Below, one piece after another: positions 10,429-19,943 of a stretch of 64,000 bases of DNA. The notes below the pieces were generated by a model, which did no database searches, had not been told where the DNA came from, and saw only the letters and a program-made list of their open reading frames with translations. Made by a program: the position numbers and the translations under genes. This DNA comes from Spirosoma telluris (GTDB lineage Bacteria > Bacteroidota > Bacteroidia > Cytophagales > Spirosomataceae). How positions within the stretch are numbered: position 1 is the stretch's first letter; the number at the start of each line of letters is the position of its first letter. The stretch spans positions 5,038,501-5,102,500 of the forward strand of contig QLII01000001.1 of assembly GCA_003259005.1 (NCBI GenBank). Direction: 5' to 3'.

Positions 10429-11034
10429 ATGACGGGTATTGTATTTCCGATTCCCTTTGAGCCGGGCGTTGATATGTTCGAGCAGATGCGTCACATGACA
10501 GATGATGAGTTTTACTTCTTCTGCCAGGAAAATCCAGATTACAAATTTGAGCGTGACGCAAACGGCAATATAAAACCTATGGCACAAACGGGGGGCGAAT
10601 CGGGCATTCGTAATAGTGAGTTAACAACCGATTTGACGATCTGGAATAGGAAAAAACGTTTAGGGGTCGTATTCGACTCATCTACTGGCTTTAATCTTCC
10701 GAATGGCGCTAACAGAGGCCCTGATGCCGCCTGGGTCAGCGATGCGCAATGGAATCAGCTAACTCTTGAACAACGCAAGAAATTTCCACCTCTTTGCCCT
10801 GATTTCGTTGTTGAACTGTTAAGCGAATCGGATACGCTGAAAGGAACTGCTGAAAAAATGCGGGAATACATGGATAACGGGTGCCGGTTAGCCTGGATGA
10901 TTGATCCTAAAACGGAGGAAGTCCGTATTTATCGGGCAGATGGTTCCGTCAGTATTGTGCATGGCTTTGACAACCTTCTATCAGGTGAAGATGTATTACC
11001 TGATTTCTCATTTGCCTTACAAGTATTGCGTTAA
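10429..11034 (+). CDS. Uma2-family (DUF820) PD-(D/E)xK-type endonuclease-like protein
   Basis: The 201-aa protein has the Uma2 layout. A helical start is followed by a region ending in GPDAAWV, then FPPLCPDFVVELLSESD, a helix with KMREYMDNGCRLAWMID and a C-terminal beta region. The conserved Asp/Glu of the PD and E..S positions are in place for a restriction-endonuclease fold. No experimental role is known for most of the family, which is expanded in Cyanobacteria and Bacteroidetes. The gene is single, with its own candidate promoter, and converges on the MFS gene. A second, frame-broken member lies at 30787-31421. Confidence 0.8.
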   Translation: MTGIVFPIPFEPGVDMFEQMRHMTDDEFYFFCQENPDYKFERDANGNIKPMAQTGGESGIRNSELTTDLTIWNRKKRLGVVFDSSTGFNLPNGANRGPDAAWVSDAQWNQLTLEQRKKFPPLCPDFVVELLSESDTLKGTAEKMREYMDNGCRLAWMIDPKTEEVRIYRADGSVSIVHGFDNLLSGEDVLPDFSFALQVLR

Positions 11035-11052
11035 GGATTTTGGCCTACTTAT

Positions 11053-12312
11053 TCAGGCCTCTTCTACATAATCCAGATCTTTTTTAAAGGTTTCATCAAG
11101 AAAGTTTAAAGCAATCAGCGCTACGACCAGCGTCACCACCCCGACTGTTAGCGCGCTGTAGATTGTTCCCAATGATGGCTTCAGCAGTGTAAAAAGCGCG
11201 CTCAGCGGGATAGTCGCTCCCCGAACAAAGTTTGGAATTGTGGTTGCCACAGTAGCCCGGAGATTAGTCCCAAATAATTCGGCAGCTATTGTTACAAACA
11301 ACGTCCAATAGCCGTTGGCGAACCCGAGGCATACACAGACGACGTAAAAAAGTATGATGTCATGTACGGGAGCCAGCAAATAAACGAGCATAAACACGAG
11401 TGAAAGCAGCATGAATAGTCGGATAACCTGCTTGCGGCTTTGACGATACTGGCTCATAAATCCGCTCACGATATCGCCCACTACCTGTCCCGAGAACGTC
11501 AACATCACCGCTTTACCCGCCACAACGGGGGCACTTAGGCCAAGTGCTTTCCCAAACTCAGGCGAGAACGTAATCAGAATGCCCACAACGAACCAGATGG
11601 GTAACCCGACCAGAATACATTGAATATACTTGGTTAGTCGGCCTTTATCGGATACGAGCATTTGTAGGCTACCCCGAGTGATGACCCGCTGTTTGGTTTT
11701 CACAAACATACCCGACTCCAGGACATTTACCCGTAATACAAGGAGTAGCAGCCCTAGCCCACCGCCGATGAAATAAGAAATTCGCCAGTCGAACAAGTCG
11801 GCCATAAAGTAAGCCAAAATTGCACCCAGTACGCCCATAGTAGCCACGAGTGTGGTGCCATAACCACGAATCTGCTTGGGCAAAATCTCCGTCACCAGCG
11901 TAATGCCGGCTCCCAGTTCACCTGCCAGGCCAACGCCAGCAATGAACCGTAACAGGGCATATTGATCCAGCGATGTAATAAACCCATTGGCAATGTTAGC
12001 CAGTGAATACAATAGTATAGAGCCAAAGAGAACAGAAAGGCGACCTTTTTTATCACCTAAAATCCCCCAAAAGATCCCACCAATCAACATCCCAGCCATC
12101 TGCACATTGAGTAAGAACAGACCCTCACTCAGTAAACGGTCTCCCTCTACATTTAGGGCTTTTAAGCTGGGCACACGGACTACGCTGAACAAAAACAGGT
12201 CGTACATATCCACCAGATACCCAAGCGCTGCCACCAGCACCGGTATTTGCAGAAGTTGAGCCATTATTGGGCGATTCGCCGAGCTTGTTTCAGGCGTTAT
12301 GATTGGTTTCAT
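11053..12312 (-). CDS. MFS transporter
   Basis: The 419-aa protein has about 12 hydrophobic segments and the major facilitator signature between helices 2 and 3 (GILGDKKGRLSVLFG). A second conserved acidic motif, GELGAGITLVTEILP, is typical of the sugar/organic-acid porter branch. It is the last gene of a minus-strand run with a GH88-like hydrolase, flavin oxidoreductase, SDR and Gfo/Idh protein, so it probably imports the substrate or product of that pathway. The substrate cannot be assigned. The frame is intact, and the gap to the upstream Gfo/Idh gene holds a hairpin. Confidence 0.85.
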   Translation of the reverse strand: MKPIITPETSSANRPIMAQLLQIPVLVAALGYLVDMYDLFLFSVVRVPSLKALNVEGDRLLSEGLFLLNVQMAGMLIGGIFWGILGDKKGRLSVLFGSILLYSLANIANGFITSLDQYALLRFIAGVGLAGELGAGITLVTEILPKQIRGYGTTLVATMGVLGAILAYFMADLFDWRISYFIGGGLGLLLLVLRVNVLESGMFVKTKQRVITRGSLQMLVSDKGRLTKYIQCILVGLPIWFVVGILITFSPEFGKALGLSAPVVAGKAVMLTFSGQVVGDIVSGFMSQYRQSRKQVIRLFMLLSLVFMLVYLLAPVHDIILFYVVCVCLGFANGYWTLFVTIAAELFGTNLRATVATTIPNFVRGATIPLSALFTLLKPSLGTIYSALTVGVVTLVVALIALNFLDETFKKDLDYVEEA

Positions 12313-12361
12313 AAAGAGTCGATTAGTGGTGCTTATTAGCGGCTAGATTCTTCGTAACAGG

Positions 12362-12394
12362 AACTTCCCGAAAGTTTTGAACTTTCGGGAAGTT
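12362..12394 (-). terminator. Perfect 15-bp hairpin after the Gfo/Idh gene
   Basis: AACTTCCCGAAAGTT and its complement are separated by 3 bases. It lies 19 bases beyond the restored stop of the Gfo/Idh gene and 50 bases before the MFS start. The 13-bp core is identical to the stem after sucB. No long T run follows on the minus strand, so it may stabilise mRNA ends rather than terminate. Confidence 0.6.
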
Positions 12395-12412
12395 GTTCGA
12401 AAAATTGATCCA

Positions 12413-13716
12413 TTACACCTTTTCTGGCACAACAAACGGAGCGCGGTATTTGCGAGTAAGCATCTGATTTGCTTCTTTATCGCCCGTGAACACTTCGTTT
12501 TGGGGTCGAAATGGAGGGTACGACCTAAGCGGTAAGCAATATTACCCAGATGCGCAATGCCCGATGCCAGATGGGCCGTTTCGACCGGTCCGTTCTGTTT
12601 CGAGGTATCCCGCGCCCGAACAGCTTCGATAAAGTTCGCATAGTGATCGCCCCCTTCCTTACGAGCTGGGCCGGGTGTGCGTTCTTTGCCTAAAAAGGTT
12701 TTATAATCATCATAACCGTTAATGACCATGTAGCCTTTGTCACCATAAAACAGGTTACCAATTTCAACGCCATCTTCTTTGTTGGTCATCCAGGGACGAA
12801 CCTCAAACTGAATTACTTTTCCCTGCGATGGATATTTGTAAACGGAAGTGAGCGTTTCAGGAGTTTCTTTACAGTCATTCCAGAGAAACTTCCCGCCCGA
12901 TGAGGTGATTTCTTCGGGCAGTCCCACATCTAAGCCCCACATGCAAAGATCGGTTTCGTGGATACCCTGATTGCCGATATCGCCATTGCCGTAATCCCAG
13001 AACCAGTGCCAGTTGTAGTGAACGTAGTTTTTACTAAACTCTTTCGTTTGCGCTGGCCCTTGCCACATATTCCAGTTCAATTCAGAAGGTACGGGCGATG
13101 GTCCTTTGTTGCCAATGTCGGGTCTCCATTTAAACACCAGGCCCCGCGCCATGTATACCTTGCCAATCAGGCCGTCGCGCAGGTGTTTGATCGCTTCCTG
13201 AATGGCGACTGAACTCCGCAATTGAACGCCATGCTGCACTATACGCTTGTACTGATGCGCTGCTTCGACCAGTTTGCGACCTTCATGCAGGTTGTGAGCA
13301 CCGGGTTTTTCTACATACACATCTTTGCCTGCCTGGCACGCCCAGATAGCCGCCAGCGCATGCCAGTGGTTTGGTGTGGCAATGCTGACAGCATCAATGT
13401 TTTTATCGTCGTAGACTTTCCGAAGGTCGTCTATCATCTGGACTTTCCGGTTGTATTTCTTTTCAAATTCCCCAGCTCGTTCCTGTAGGACATTGCTGTC
13501 TACATCGCAAAGCGTGACCACTTCGACATCTTTCAGCTTTGAAAAGCCCTGAATATGATCTTTACCGCGACCATTTACACCTATAACGGCCACTCGAACG
13601 CGGTCGTTAGCCCCAAACGCATGCGCCGGGATATAAGTAGGCAGGCCAATAGCTGCTAACGAACCGACTGCGCCTGCTTTGAGGACATCACGCCGGGAAA
13701 CTTGTTTAGGATCCAT
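12413..13716 (-). CDS. Gfo/Idh/MocA-family oxidoreductase, Tat-exported (one apparent 1-base deletion)
   Basis: This is an NAD(P)-dependent sugar or polyol dehydrogenase family. The N-terminus has a twin-arginine signal (SRRDVLKAGAVGSLAAIGLP), indicating folded export to the periplasm. The Rossmann fold follows (VAVIGVNGRGKDHI), then the conserved EKPGAHN segment and the C-terminal Gfo fold with WHWFWDYGNGDIGNQGIHETD. Near the C-terminus the frame breaks at TTTT 12498-12501. One extra base restores an ending ...VVPEKV with a stop at 12413-12415, giving 434 aa. Without it the frame runs on to 12343 with a nonsense tail through the hairpin. It sits in the GH88-SDR-MFS run. Confidence 0.88.
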
Positions 13717-13746
13717 GAGTTTGAATTGGTTTAGAAAAAGTTTGAG

Positions 13747-13924
13747 GTTTGACGTTCGTAGTTTGAGGTTCTTACTAGTGCTTTGGCAAAATAGTTTCTT
13801 TGGATACTAAAAGACTCTCTTGATAGATAATGCATTGATTATCATCACCAATAGAATCTAAAGAAACTATAGAATCTAAATTGGATCACAGTAGCTGTGA
13901 ACCTCAAACTACAAACATCAAACT
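13747..13924. repeat. Family B inverted repeat interrupted by a MITE-like element
   Basis: The outer arms 13747-13771 and about 13900-13924 are 25 bp inverted repeats with two mismatches (GTTTGACGTTCGTAGTTTG, then AGGTTC). Between them sits the whole family C element (13774-13896). A related family B repeat without the insert lies at 8549-8631. Confidence 0.7.
13774..13896 (+). mobile_element. MITE-like repeat element, copy 1 (family C)
   Basis: End 1 reads ACTAGTGCTTTGGCAAAATAG (13774-13794) and end 2 reads CTAAATTGGATCACAGTAG. Inside the ends, ATAGTTTCTTT and AAAGAAACTAT are inverted. The middle is AT-rich. A second complete copy lies in opposite orientation at 62645-62803 with the same ends but a GC-rich middle. 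There is no coding capacity. Confidence 0.6.
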
Positions 13925-13926
13925 AA

Positions 13927-14697
13927 TTAAAGCCTCGGTATTGTCAGCCCGCCATCGACCAGAATAACCTGGCCTGTCGAATACGGAAAATCTCCTTTAG
14001 CAAGCGCAGCAACAGCTTTACCTACATCATCAGGGAAACCCCAACGTTTTTGAACACATAGTCCACTGTCAATCAGCGCGTCGTATTTAGCCGTTACACC
14101 CGCCGTCATATCTGTCTTAATCACGCCCGGTCGAACTTCATAAACCGGAATATTGTACTCGCCGAGCCGAACGGCAAACAATTGAGTCGCCATACTTAAT
14201 CCGGCTTTCGCTACGCAATACTCACCCCGATTAACCGATGCGACGGTGGCCGAAATCGAGGATACGTTAATGATACAACCCCAAAAATCCGTCTGCTCTT
14301 TCTGTTGAGCGATCATCCAGTTGGCGGCTGCCTGCGTCAGAAAATACGCGCCCTGTAAATTGGTTGACAGCACATACTCAAAACTTTCTTCGGTAGCCTC
14401 CAGAATATCCCGTCGTTCTTTTGGTGCTACACCTGCGTTGTTTACTAATACGTTTAATCGGCCAAAATGGGCTACAATACGTTGCATCATGGCTGTTCGA
14501 TCCTGCCCCGATGCAATATCTCCGGGACAGTAAATTACATCGCTTCCCCGATTTCTCAATCCCTCCAATGCCTCATGAACGGCTTCTTCGGGTCGAACAC
14601 CATTAATGGCGAGGTCGAATCCAGCGCTGGCCAAGTGTTCGGCAATGCCGTATCCGATTCCACGGCTTCCGCCTGTTATGAATGCTACTTGTTTCAT
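13927..14697 (-). CDS. SDR-family NAD(P)-dependent oxidoreductase (3-ketoacyl-ACP reductase-like)
   Basis: This short-chain dehydrogenase has the cofactor motif TGGSRGIG, the NNAG motif, a catalytic Ser in NVSSIS and the YxxxK pair in YCVAK. It ends GQVILVDGGLTI, as typical for FabG-like reductases. The open frame reaches a TTG at 14715, but the ATG at 14697 (MKQVAFITGG) fits the family and is chosen, giving 256 aa. It lies 34 bases after the flavin oxidoreductase, so it is very likely co-transcribed and acts on the same pathway rather than in fatty-acid synthesis. The substrate is unknown. Confidence 0.88.
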   Translation of the reverse strand: MKQVAFITGGSRGIGYGIAEHLASAGFDLAINGVRPEEAVHEALEGLRNRGSDVIYCPGDIASGQDRTAMMQRIVAHFGRLNVLVNNAGVAPKERRDILEATEESFEYVLSTNLQGAYFLTQAAANWMIAQQKEQTDFWGCIINVSSISATVASVNRGEYCVAKAGLSMATQLFAVRLGEYNIPVYEVRPGVIKTDMTAGVTAKYDALIDSGLCVQKRWGFPDDVGKAVAALAKGDFPYSTGQVILVDGGLTIPRL

Positions 14698-14731
14698 CTT
14701 TTTGGCACCGGCCAACCAGCCCGACTCTATG

Positions 14732-16175
14732 TTATAGGCTTTCCTTAATTGCTTTAAGATCTTCAGCCTCAGGGCTTTTCTTATAGAGCGGGTCCAGCGG
14801 ATAGCAACCCGAAATCAGGCCATTCCGTGGTGCTGTTGTACAGTCCGAAAACGTGCGACAGATATGGTTTCGGACGAGTGCCCGGCCTTCAAGCATATCG
14901 GCGGGCATAGTTGGATACGACAGTACCATACGCCCAAAGCCCACACTATCGGCCATGCCCTTGCGCAATACATACTGCGCTACATTGGGAAGCCACTCCT
15001 GCAAATAGGAATAGCCCGACCCAATAATGACCAACTCTGGGAATGCCTGTTTCAGCTCATGTGTCACATCGATTTGCCGTTTCACCCCTAGCAGTGGGTC
15101 TTCGGGGGCAGGTAACCATCTGAGGGGGGAACAGAGCGGGTCGCATCAGGTGCGGGTTGTAATAGGGGCTTCCACCCGTAATGCAGACCAACTGAATGCC
15201 AAGCGATTCGACCAGCGCCAGTAACTCCTTTGTTTCCGTCAGATCAAGCTCTGTTCCGCTGGGTTTTCCACCAAATGCAAATGGGTATTGATCAGCGGCT
15301 TCGGGAATACCCGCACCAGTCGGACCTTTTTTAAAGGGTAACATATCGAACGCACTTAGGCGAATACCGATGCCTAATCCTGGCGCGGCCTCACGGATAC
15401 CCGCAACGATATTTCGTAGATAGCGCGTCCGATTTTCAAAGGACCCTCCATAACGCCCATCCCGGCTCACAGCGCTTAGGAATTCATGCCCCAGATAGCC
15501 GTGGCAATGTTTAACATCCACAAAATCAAAACCCGCTTTTTGAGCCAGCACAGCCGCTTCTACGTATTTCTCGATAATCTGGTCAATGTCGGTATCCGTA
15601 AGCAACGGGTAGTCGGCAGGCATACCGAATTTGCTATTCAGAAACGGATGGCTGTAAAGGATTTTCGATTCAAAAGCCTTGTGGCTCTTGGGCTTACAAA
15701 AACGTCCTGAATGCGTTAACTGAAGACCAATCACTAAATCGTCAGTTTTCCCAAACACTTCGGTATGCGCATCGAGAACCAATTGCCGTAGTTCGACAAA
15801 GTCAGGGAACGTGTTGGCGTTCATGACCAACTGATTCGGATTGGCTTTTCCGGAATGACAAACTGCTACAGCCTCGCAACCAAACAGCAATTTGGCTCCA
15901 CTGATGGCAAACTTCTTCCAGCGGTTACGGGTAAAATCGGTTGGTCGGCCATCGAGGGTACCATCCCAGCCCTCCATGGGCAAAATGCAAAGGCTATTGC
16001 CAATTGTTTGACCAGATTTGAGTGGAATGGGTCGATTGAACGGGCTTTCGGAAGAAGGCAAAAGTGTTTCGTCAAATGGAAGCCCGATGTCGTTTTTTGT
16101 CAGATAATTTCCCAGGTCAGCAGCCGTTTTCAGCTGGGCCATACGGGGAAACTGGGGTTTGTACTTTTCACTCAT
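14732..16175 (-). CDS. NADH:flavin oxidoreductase, old yellow enzyme family (two apparent 1-base deletions)
   Basis: A flavin TIM-barrel enzyme that reduces activated double bonds. Visible motifs are QLTHSGR, the substrate-binding KHCHGYLGHEFLS and the NRTRYL segment typical of OYE/2,4-dienoyl-CoA reductase barrels. The C-terminal part (GSGYSYLQEW, GFGRMVLSYP) continues in another frame. The breaks lie in two G runs (plus strand 15104-15108 and 15124-15129). One added base in each gives a continuous 481-aa protein. It sits 11 bases after the GH88-like gene and 34 before the SDR gene, in a compact operon. The actual substrate is not known; the context suggests a sugar-derived unsaturated product. 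Confidence 0.85.
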
Positions 16176-16186
16176 CTAGGTAGATC

Positions 16187-17569
16187 TTATCCAGCAATCT
16201 GGTTGAAAAAAGTATAATACGGCTCGTTGCGAATGATCCGTTGCAGATAGAGTGCCACTTCACGAGCGTGGTAATCGCCCCACATACTCGATTCGCCGTT
16301 GGCAACTTTACTGCCGACGGGCACATAATCCCACCCGTTGGGCTGATGATAAATCGAATGCAAAATCAGGCCCTGATGCTCCGGGTTCGTGCTGAGATAG
16401 GGTTCATCAAAGAGTGTATTGAGTACCGTCAAGCCCGCCTGATCGTAGCGTTTTCCTGCGTCGGTATTGCCTTTTTCAGTCAGGTATTTCCCCAAACGTA
16501 GCAATCCTTGTGCACCGATGGCTGCTGCTGAGCTATCTACCGGTTCGAAATCATTGTAGGGATCGGCGGGCCGATTCAGATAGTCGCCTAGTCGATGCAG
16601 GTTGGGTGCCCCTGTGTCCCAATAAGGAATGCCATCAGTGGGTGTATGCTCGATATAAAAGTCGCAGGTGGCAGTGGCCGCTTTTAGCATAAAGTCTTCG
16701 ATAGAACCACGGCCACCGAAAGGCTCCAGTTCAGCATCATTGCGAGTCGCTAACCATTCCAGTTCTTCAGCAAAGCCACACATAGCCCAGGCTAATCCGC
16801 GCGTCCAGGTCGTAAAGCCCGAATAGCCCTGTTGTGAATTAGGGCAACGAAAATTTCCATCTTTAACATTGAAAACACTTTCGTGGGCAGTACGCCCCCA
16901 AAGGTCGTAGGAATCTCGTCCAGAGCCATAAAACACCGAATAATCGGCGGTGGCTTTCATGTGCTGTAAGGCTCGTTCCAGCAAGTTAATCTTCACATCG
17001 CCCTCACCCTGAAACACATGCCCTAATGAATGACTCAGCACCAGTGCCCGGCATGAACGTATGGTATCGACAAAGAGCGAGTGGGAACCATTGAATGAAC
17101 TGATGAATCCACCTGTTTTAATTGTCGTCCAGCGGCTGGCCTGCACGGCACCAGAGATTTTCAGCGCCAGTTCATAAAAGTTAGCTTCCCACTCATTCGT
17201 TGGAATTCGACCTTCCCGCATCAAGCGAAGCAGGTTTCCGTAAGTACTGACGTTGTTGAAGCCGTGATCATGAACCCCAATGTGGCTAATATGAGGAGCC
17301 ATAACAGCCAGTGTTTTCTGACGACCTATTTCCAGAAAGGCGGTATCATCCGTAGCATCGAACTGTAAAATAGCGGCTCCAAACTGAAACCCCTGCGTCC
17401 ATTCTGTCCAACCGCGGGTCGAATATTTTCCGGCAACGGTAAAAACAGGCGATCCTTTTGTTACATCATACTCTTTTTCAATCAGGTGAATTTTCTGGCC
17501 GGAGAGTTCCCAGAAGCGGTTAAGTTTTGCCGAGAGATCGGTGGGTTGTAAGGAATTGTCAATCTGCAT
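16187..17569 (-). CDS. GH88/GH105-like unsaturated uronyl hydrolase or related glycosyl hydrolase
   Basis: The 460-aa protein looks like an (alpha/alpha)6-barrel of the GH88 type. Supporting segments are FNGSHSLFVDTIRSCRALV, GYSGFTTWTRGLAWAMCGF (matching the conserved W-RG-AWA stretch) and EPVDSSAAAIGAQGLLRL. GH88 enzymes hydrolyse the unsaturated uronic acid that polysaccharide lyases leave at oligosaccharide ends. No signal peptide is seen, so it probably acts in the cytoplasm. It is the first gene of a minus-strand run with OYE, SDR, Gfo/Idh and MFS genes. No lyase is present here. The frame is intact. The exact family is uncertain, but a six-hairpin glycosidase is likely. Confidence 0.7.
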   Translation of the reverse strand: MQIDNSLQPTDLSAKLNRFWELSGQKIHLIEKEYDVTKGSPVFTVAGKYSTRGWTEWTQGFQFGAAILQFDATDDTAFLEIGRQKTLAVMAPHISHIGVHDHGFNNVSTYGNLLRLMREGRIPTNEWEANFYELALKISGAVQASRWTTIKTGGFISSFNGSHSLFVDTIRSCRALVLSHSLGHVFQGEGDVKINLLERALQHMKATADYSVFYGSGRDSYDLWGRTAHESVFNVKDGNFRCPNSQQGYSGFTTWTRGLAWAMCGFAEELEWLATRNDAELEPFGGRGSIEDFMLKAATATCDFYIEHTPTDGIPYWDTGAPNLHRLGDYLNRPADPYNDFEPVDSSAAAIGAQGLLRLGKYLTEKGNTDAGKRYDQAGLTVLNTLFDEPYLSTNPEHQGLILHSIYHQPNGWDYVPVGSKVANGESSMWGDYHAREVALYLQRIIRNEPYYTFFNQIAG

Positions 17570-17710
17570 ACTAGGTAAAGGTCCGCGAGAGTTATCTGTT
17601 ACCTTTCCTAAAGAACAAATAGTGCCTTGTACTACTATAATCGCTTTGTAAATGCACTTTTTAAGTCTGAACTAATAGTTACACCAAACTGCTCCAGATT
17701 AGCCCAGACT

Positions 17711-17757
17711 ATATAAAAAAGCCGTGCCCGATTTTACCAGGCACGGCTTTTTTATAT
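17711..17757 (-). terminator. Bidirectional terminator downstream of gpmI
   Basis: Perfect 18-bp arms (ATATAAAAAAGCCGTGCC and complement) around an 11-base loop carry A and T runs on both sides. It lies 14 bases beyond the gpmI stop. Confidence 0.85.
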
Positions 17758-17771
17758 GTTTCAAGAAACGA

Positions 17772-19348
17772 CTATCCCTTAATCAAACTCACGCCCCCCA
17801 TTTCGGGTGGTTGTGGTATGCCCATCAATTGCAGAATCGTGGGAGCAATATCAGCAAGTTTACCATCATTTAAGGCCGGATGGTAGTCTTTATCGACCAG
17901 AATACACGGCACTAAATTCGTTGTGTGAGCCGTATTCGGCGTACCATCGTCATTCGTCATGTATTCTGCGTTACCATGGTCCGCAATAATAATGGTTGTG
18001 TAGCCGTGCGCCAGAGCGGTTTCCGTAACGGCCTGGGCACAGGCATCGGCAGTTTCGGCAGCTTTTACAACAGCCTCAAACACACCCGTATGGCCCACCA
18101 TATCAGTATTTGCGAAGTTCAGACACACGAAATCAACTTCTTCTTTCTCCAATTCAGGGATGATCGCGTTACGGATGTCATAAGCCGCCATTTCAGGAAT
18201 TTGATCGTAGGTCTTCACCGGTATGGTGACCTCTACCCCCGATCATCCCGAATCACCATTTCTTTTGGTGAAGGGCATAGAAGCCGTTTTTCACCCAGGA
18301 ATGGCTCTTCGCGTCCGCCCGAAAAAAAGAAGGTTACGTGTGGATATTTTTCGGTCTCGGCAATCCGAATCTGCTTCCGGCCCGCTCCGGCAATGACTTC
18401 ACCTAACGTATTTCGCAGGTTATCTTTCTCGAAAATGACCTTGACGCCCACGAATTCATCGTCGTATTTGGTCATCGTAATGTAATCCAGATTAAGCTTT
18501 TTCATGCCCTGCTCCGGAAAATCCTTCTGCGTCAGCGCCTGCGTAATTTCACGGCCCCGGTCGGTGCGGAAGTTGAAGCAGAGTACTACATCGCCGTCTT
18601 CGATAACCGCTACAGGTGAACCATCGGTATTCGAAACGATAAGCGGCTTGATAAACTCGTCCGTCACCCCAGCCTCATACGACGCCTGTAACGACCTGGT
18701 AATATCGGCAGCGGCCACTTTTTCGCCTTCACCGCGTACCATCGCATCATAGGCTATTTTAACGCGCTCCCAGCGGTTGTCGCGATCCATGGCATAATAG
18801 CGACCGATAACACTGGCGACCTGGCCCGTTGTGACAGCCATATGGGCTTGCAAATCAGTTAGGTAGCCAATACCCCCTTTAGGATCAGTATCACGACCAT
18901 CCGTAAAGGCATGGACAAATACGTCTGTCAGGCCATACGTTTGTGCGATGGACAGTAGGCCTTTCACGTGTTCGATATGTGCATGAACACCTCCATCAGA
19001 AACCAGACCGATAAAATGGACTTTCTTACCGTTCGCTTTCGCATACGTCAGGGCATCGACCAGAACAGGCTCTTTATCAAGCGTATGCTCTTCCACAGCT
19101 TTATTGACTTTTACCAGATCCTGATACACAACCCGGCCCGCGCCGAGGTTCATATGGCCTACTTCGGAGTTGCCCATCTGGCCCGCGGGCAAGCCAACCG
19201 CCAGTCCCGAAGCTTCCAGCTTACTATTGGGATACTTTGGATACAACGAATTCATGAAGGGCGTGTGCGCCGATTCGATAGCCGATACTTCGGGCTTGAG
19301 CGGAATGCCCCAACCGTCGAGAATGATGAGAATGACTTTTTTATCCAT
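17772..19348 (-). CDS. gpmI: 2,3-bisphosphoglycerate-independent phosphoglycerate mutase (one apparent 1-base deletion)
   Basis: Converts 3-phosphoglycerate to 2-phosphoglycerate in glycolysis. It is an alkaline-phosphatase-fold metalloenzyme with the metal-binding LDGWG start, catalytic Ser in GNSEVGHMNLGAGR, TDGRDTDPKGG, GRYYAMDRDNRW, then NTDMVGHTG and ADHGNAEYM at the C-terminal metal site. The frame breaks in CCCCC (plus strand 18236-18240). One extra base gives 525 aa, slightly longer than usual because of about 14 extra residues after LCPSPKE, exactly where the break lies. It is the last gene of an eno, ftsB-like, phosphatase, gpmI run, pairing two consecutive glycolytic enzymes. A long inverted repeat lies just upstream of its start. 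Confidence 0.92.
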
Positions 19349-19351
19349 AGG

Positions 19352-19452
19352 TTCAAATTATGAATGAGTGAATGAGCGAATGAGTGATTGACTGAATAGC
19401 AGATGTACGCTTTTATTCACTCAATCACTCATTCGCTCATTCACAATTTGAA
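19352..19452. repeat. Inverted repeat of GAATGAGT words between phosphatase gene and gpmI (family D)
   Basis: About 40-bp arms read TTCAAATTRTGAATGAG onward on both sides; the left arm has one additional 8-bp TGAATGAG unit. The right arm encodes the last codons and stop of the LMW phosphatase gene (NERMSD). Confidence 0.8.
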
Positions 19453-19936
19453 TATTATGCTGTTGAATTAAGTACGTTAGTAGCTGCCGACAGCAGCGCA
19501 GGGCAATTTGATAAACCTCTTCAAATACCTCAGGGCCTTCGTAGTAGGGATCGGGCACATTAGGCTGATCGCTTACATCCGGATCAAACTCACGAAGTAA
19601 GAATATGGTATCATTGGAATAGAGGCCTGTGCTACGGTAGTTCAGTTTTTCAATGGCTTCCAGGTTGGTTTCATCCATGGCCACAAAATAATTGAACTGG
19701 GCCAGGTCATCGCCGGTTAGTCGTCGGGCGCGGTGCGTAAGCGTTAGCCCATGTTCGAGCGCGTTTTCGCGGGTACGCCTGTCGGCAAGCTGACCAATGT
19801 GAAAGGATGCTGTTCCGGCCGAGTCAGCCTGAATCTGCTTGTCGAGGCCTGCTTCGGCCACTAACTGCCTAAACACACCCTCTGCTACCGGCGACCGGCA
19901 GATGTTACCGTAACAAACGAAGAGGACGTTTATCAT
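19421..19936 (-). CDS. Low-molecular-weight protein tyrosine phosphatase
   Basis: The start at 19936 gives MINVLFVCYGNICRS, in which C8 and R14 form the CX5R phosphate loop; three further codons upstream are possible. The general-acid loop is NVPDPYYEGPEVFEEV. Length is 171 aa, slightly over the usual ~155 because the last dozen residues (from about HNIQIVNERMSD) run into the family D inverted repeat. LMW-PTPs dephosphorylate tyrosine or arginine phosphates in the cytoplasm. The gene lies between the ftsB-like gene and gpmI and may share their transcript, although inverted repeats separate all three. Confidence 0.88.
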   Translation of the reverse strand: MINVLFVCYGNICRSPVAEGVFRQLVAEAGLDKQIQADSAGTASFHIGQLADRRTRENALEHGLTLTHRARRLTGDDLAQFNYFVAMDETNLEAIEKLNYRSTGLYSNDTIFLLREFDPDVSDQPNVPDPYYEGPEVFEEVYQIALRCCRQLLTYLIQQHNIQIVNERMSD

Positions 19937-19943
19937 AATGTAC

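Noticed and set aside
12343..12412. The additional C-terminal residues of the Gfo/Idh open frame through the hairpin
   Set aside because: They arise from the frame break at 12498-12501. The repaired frame ends at 12413 with a family-like C-terminus, leaving the hairpin outside the gene.
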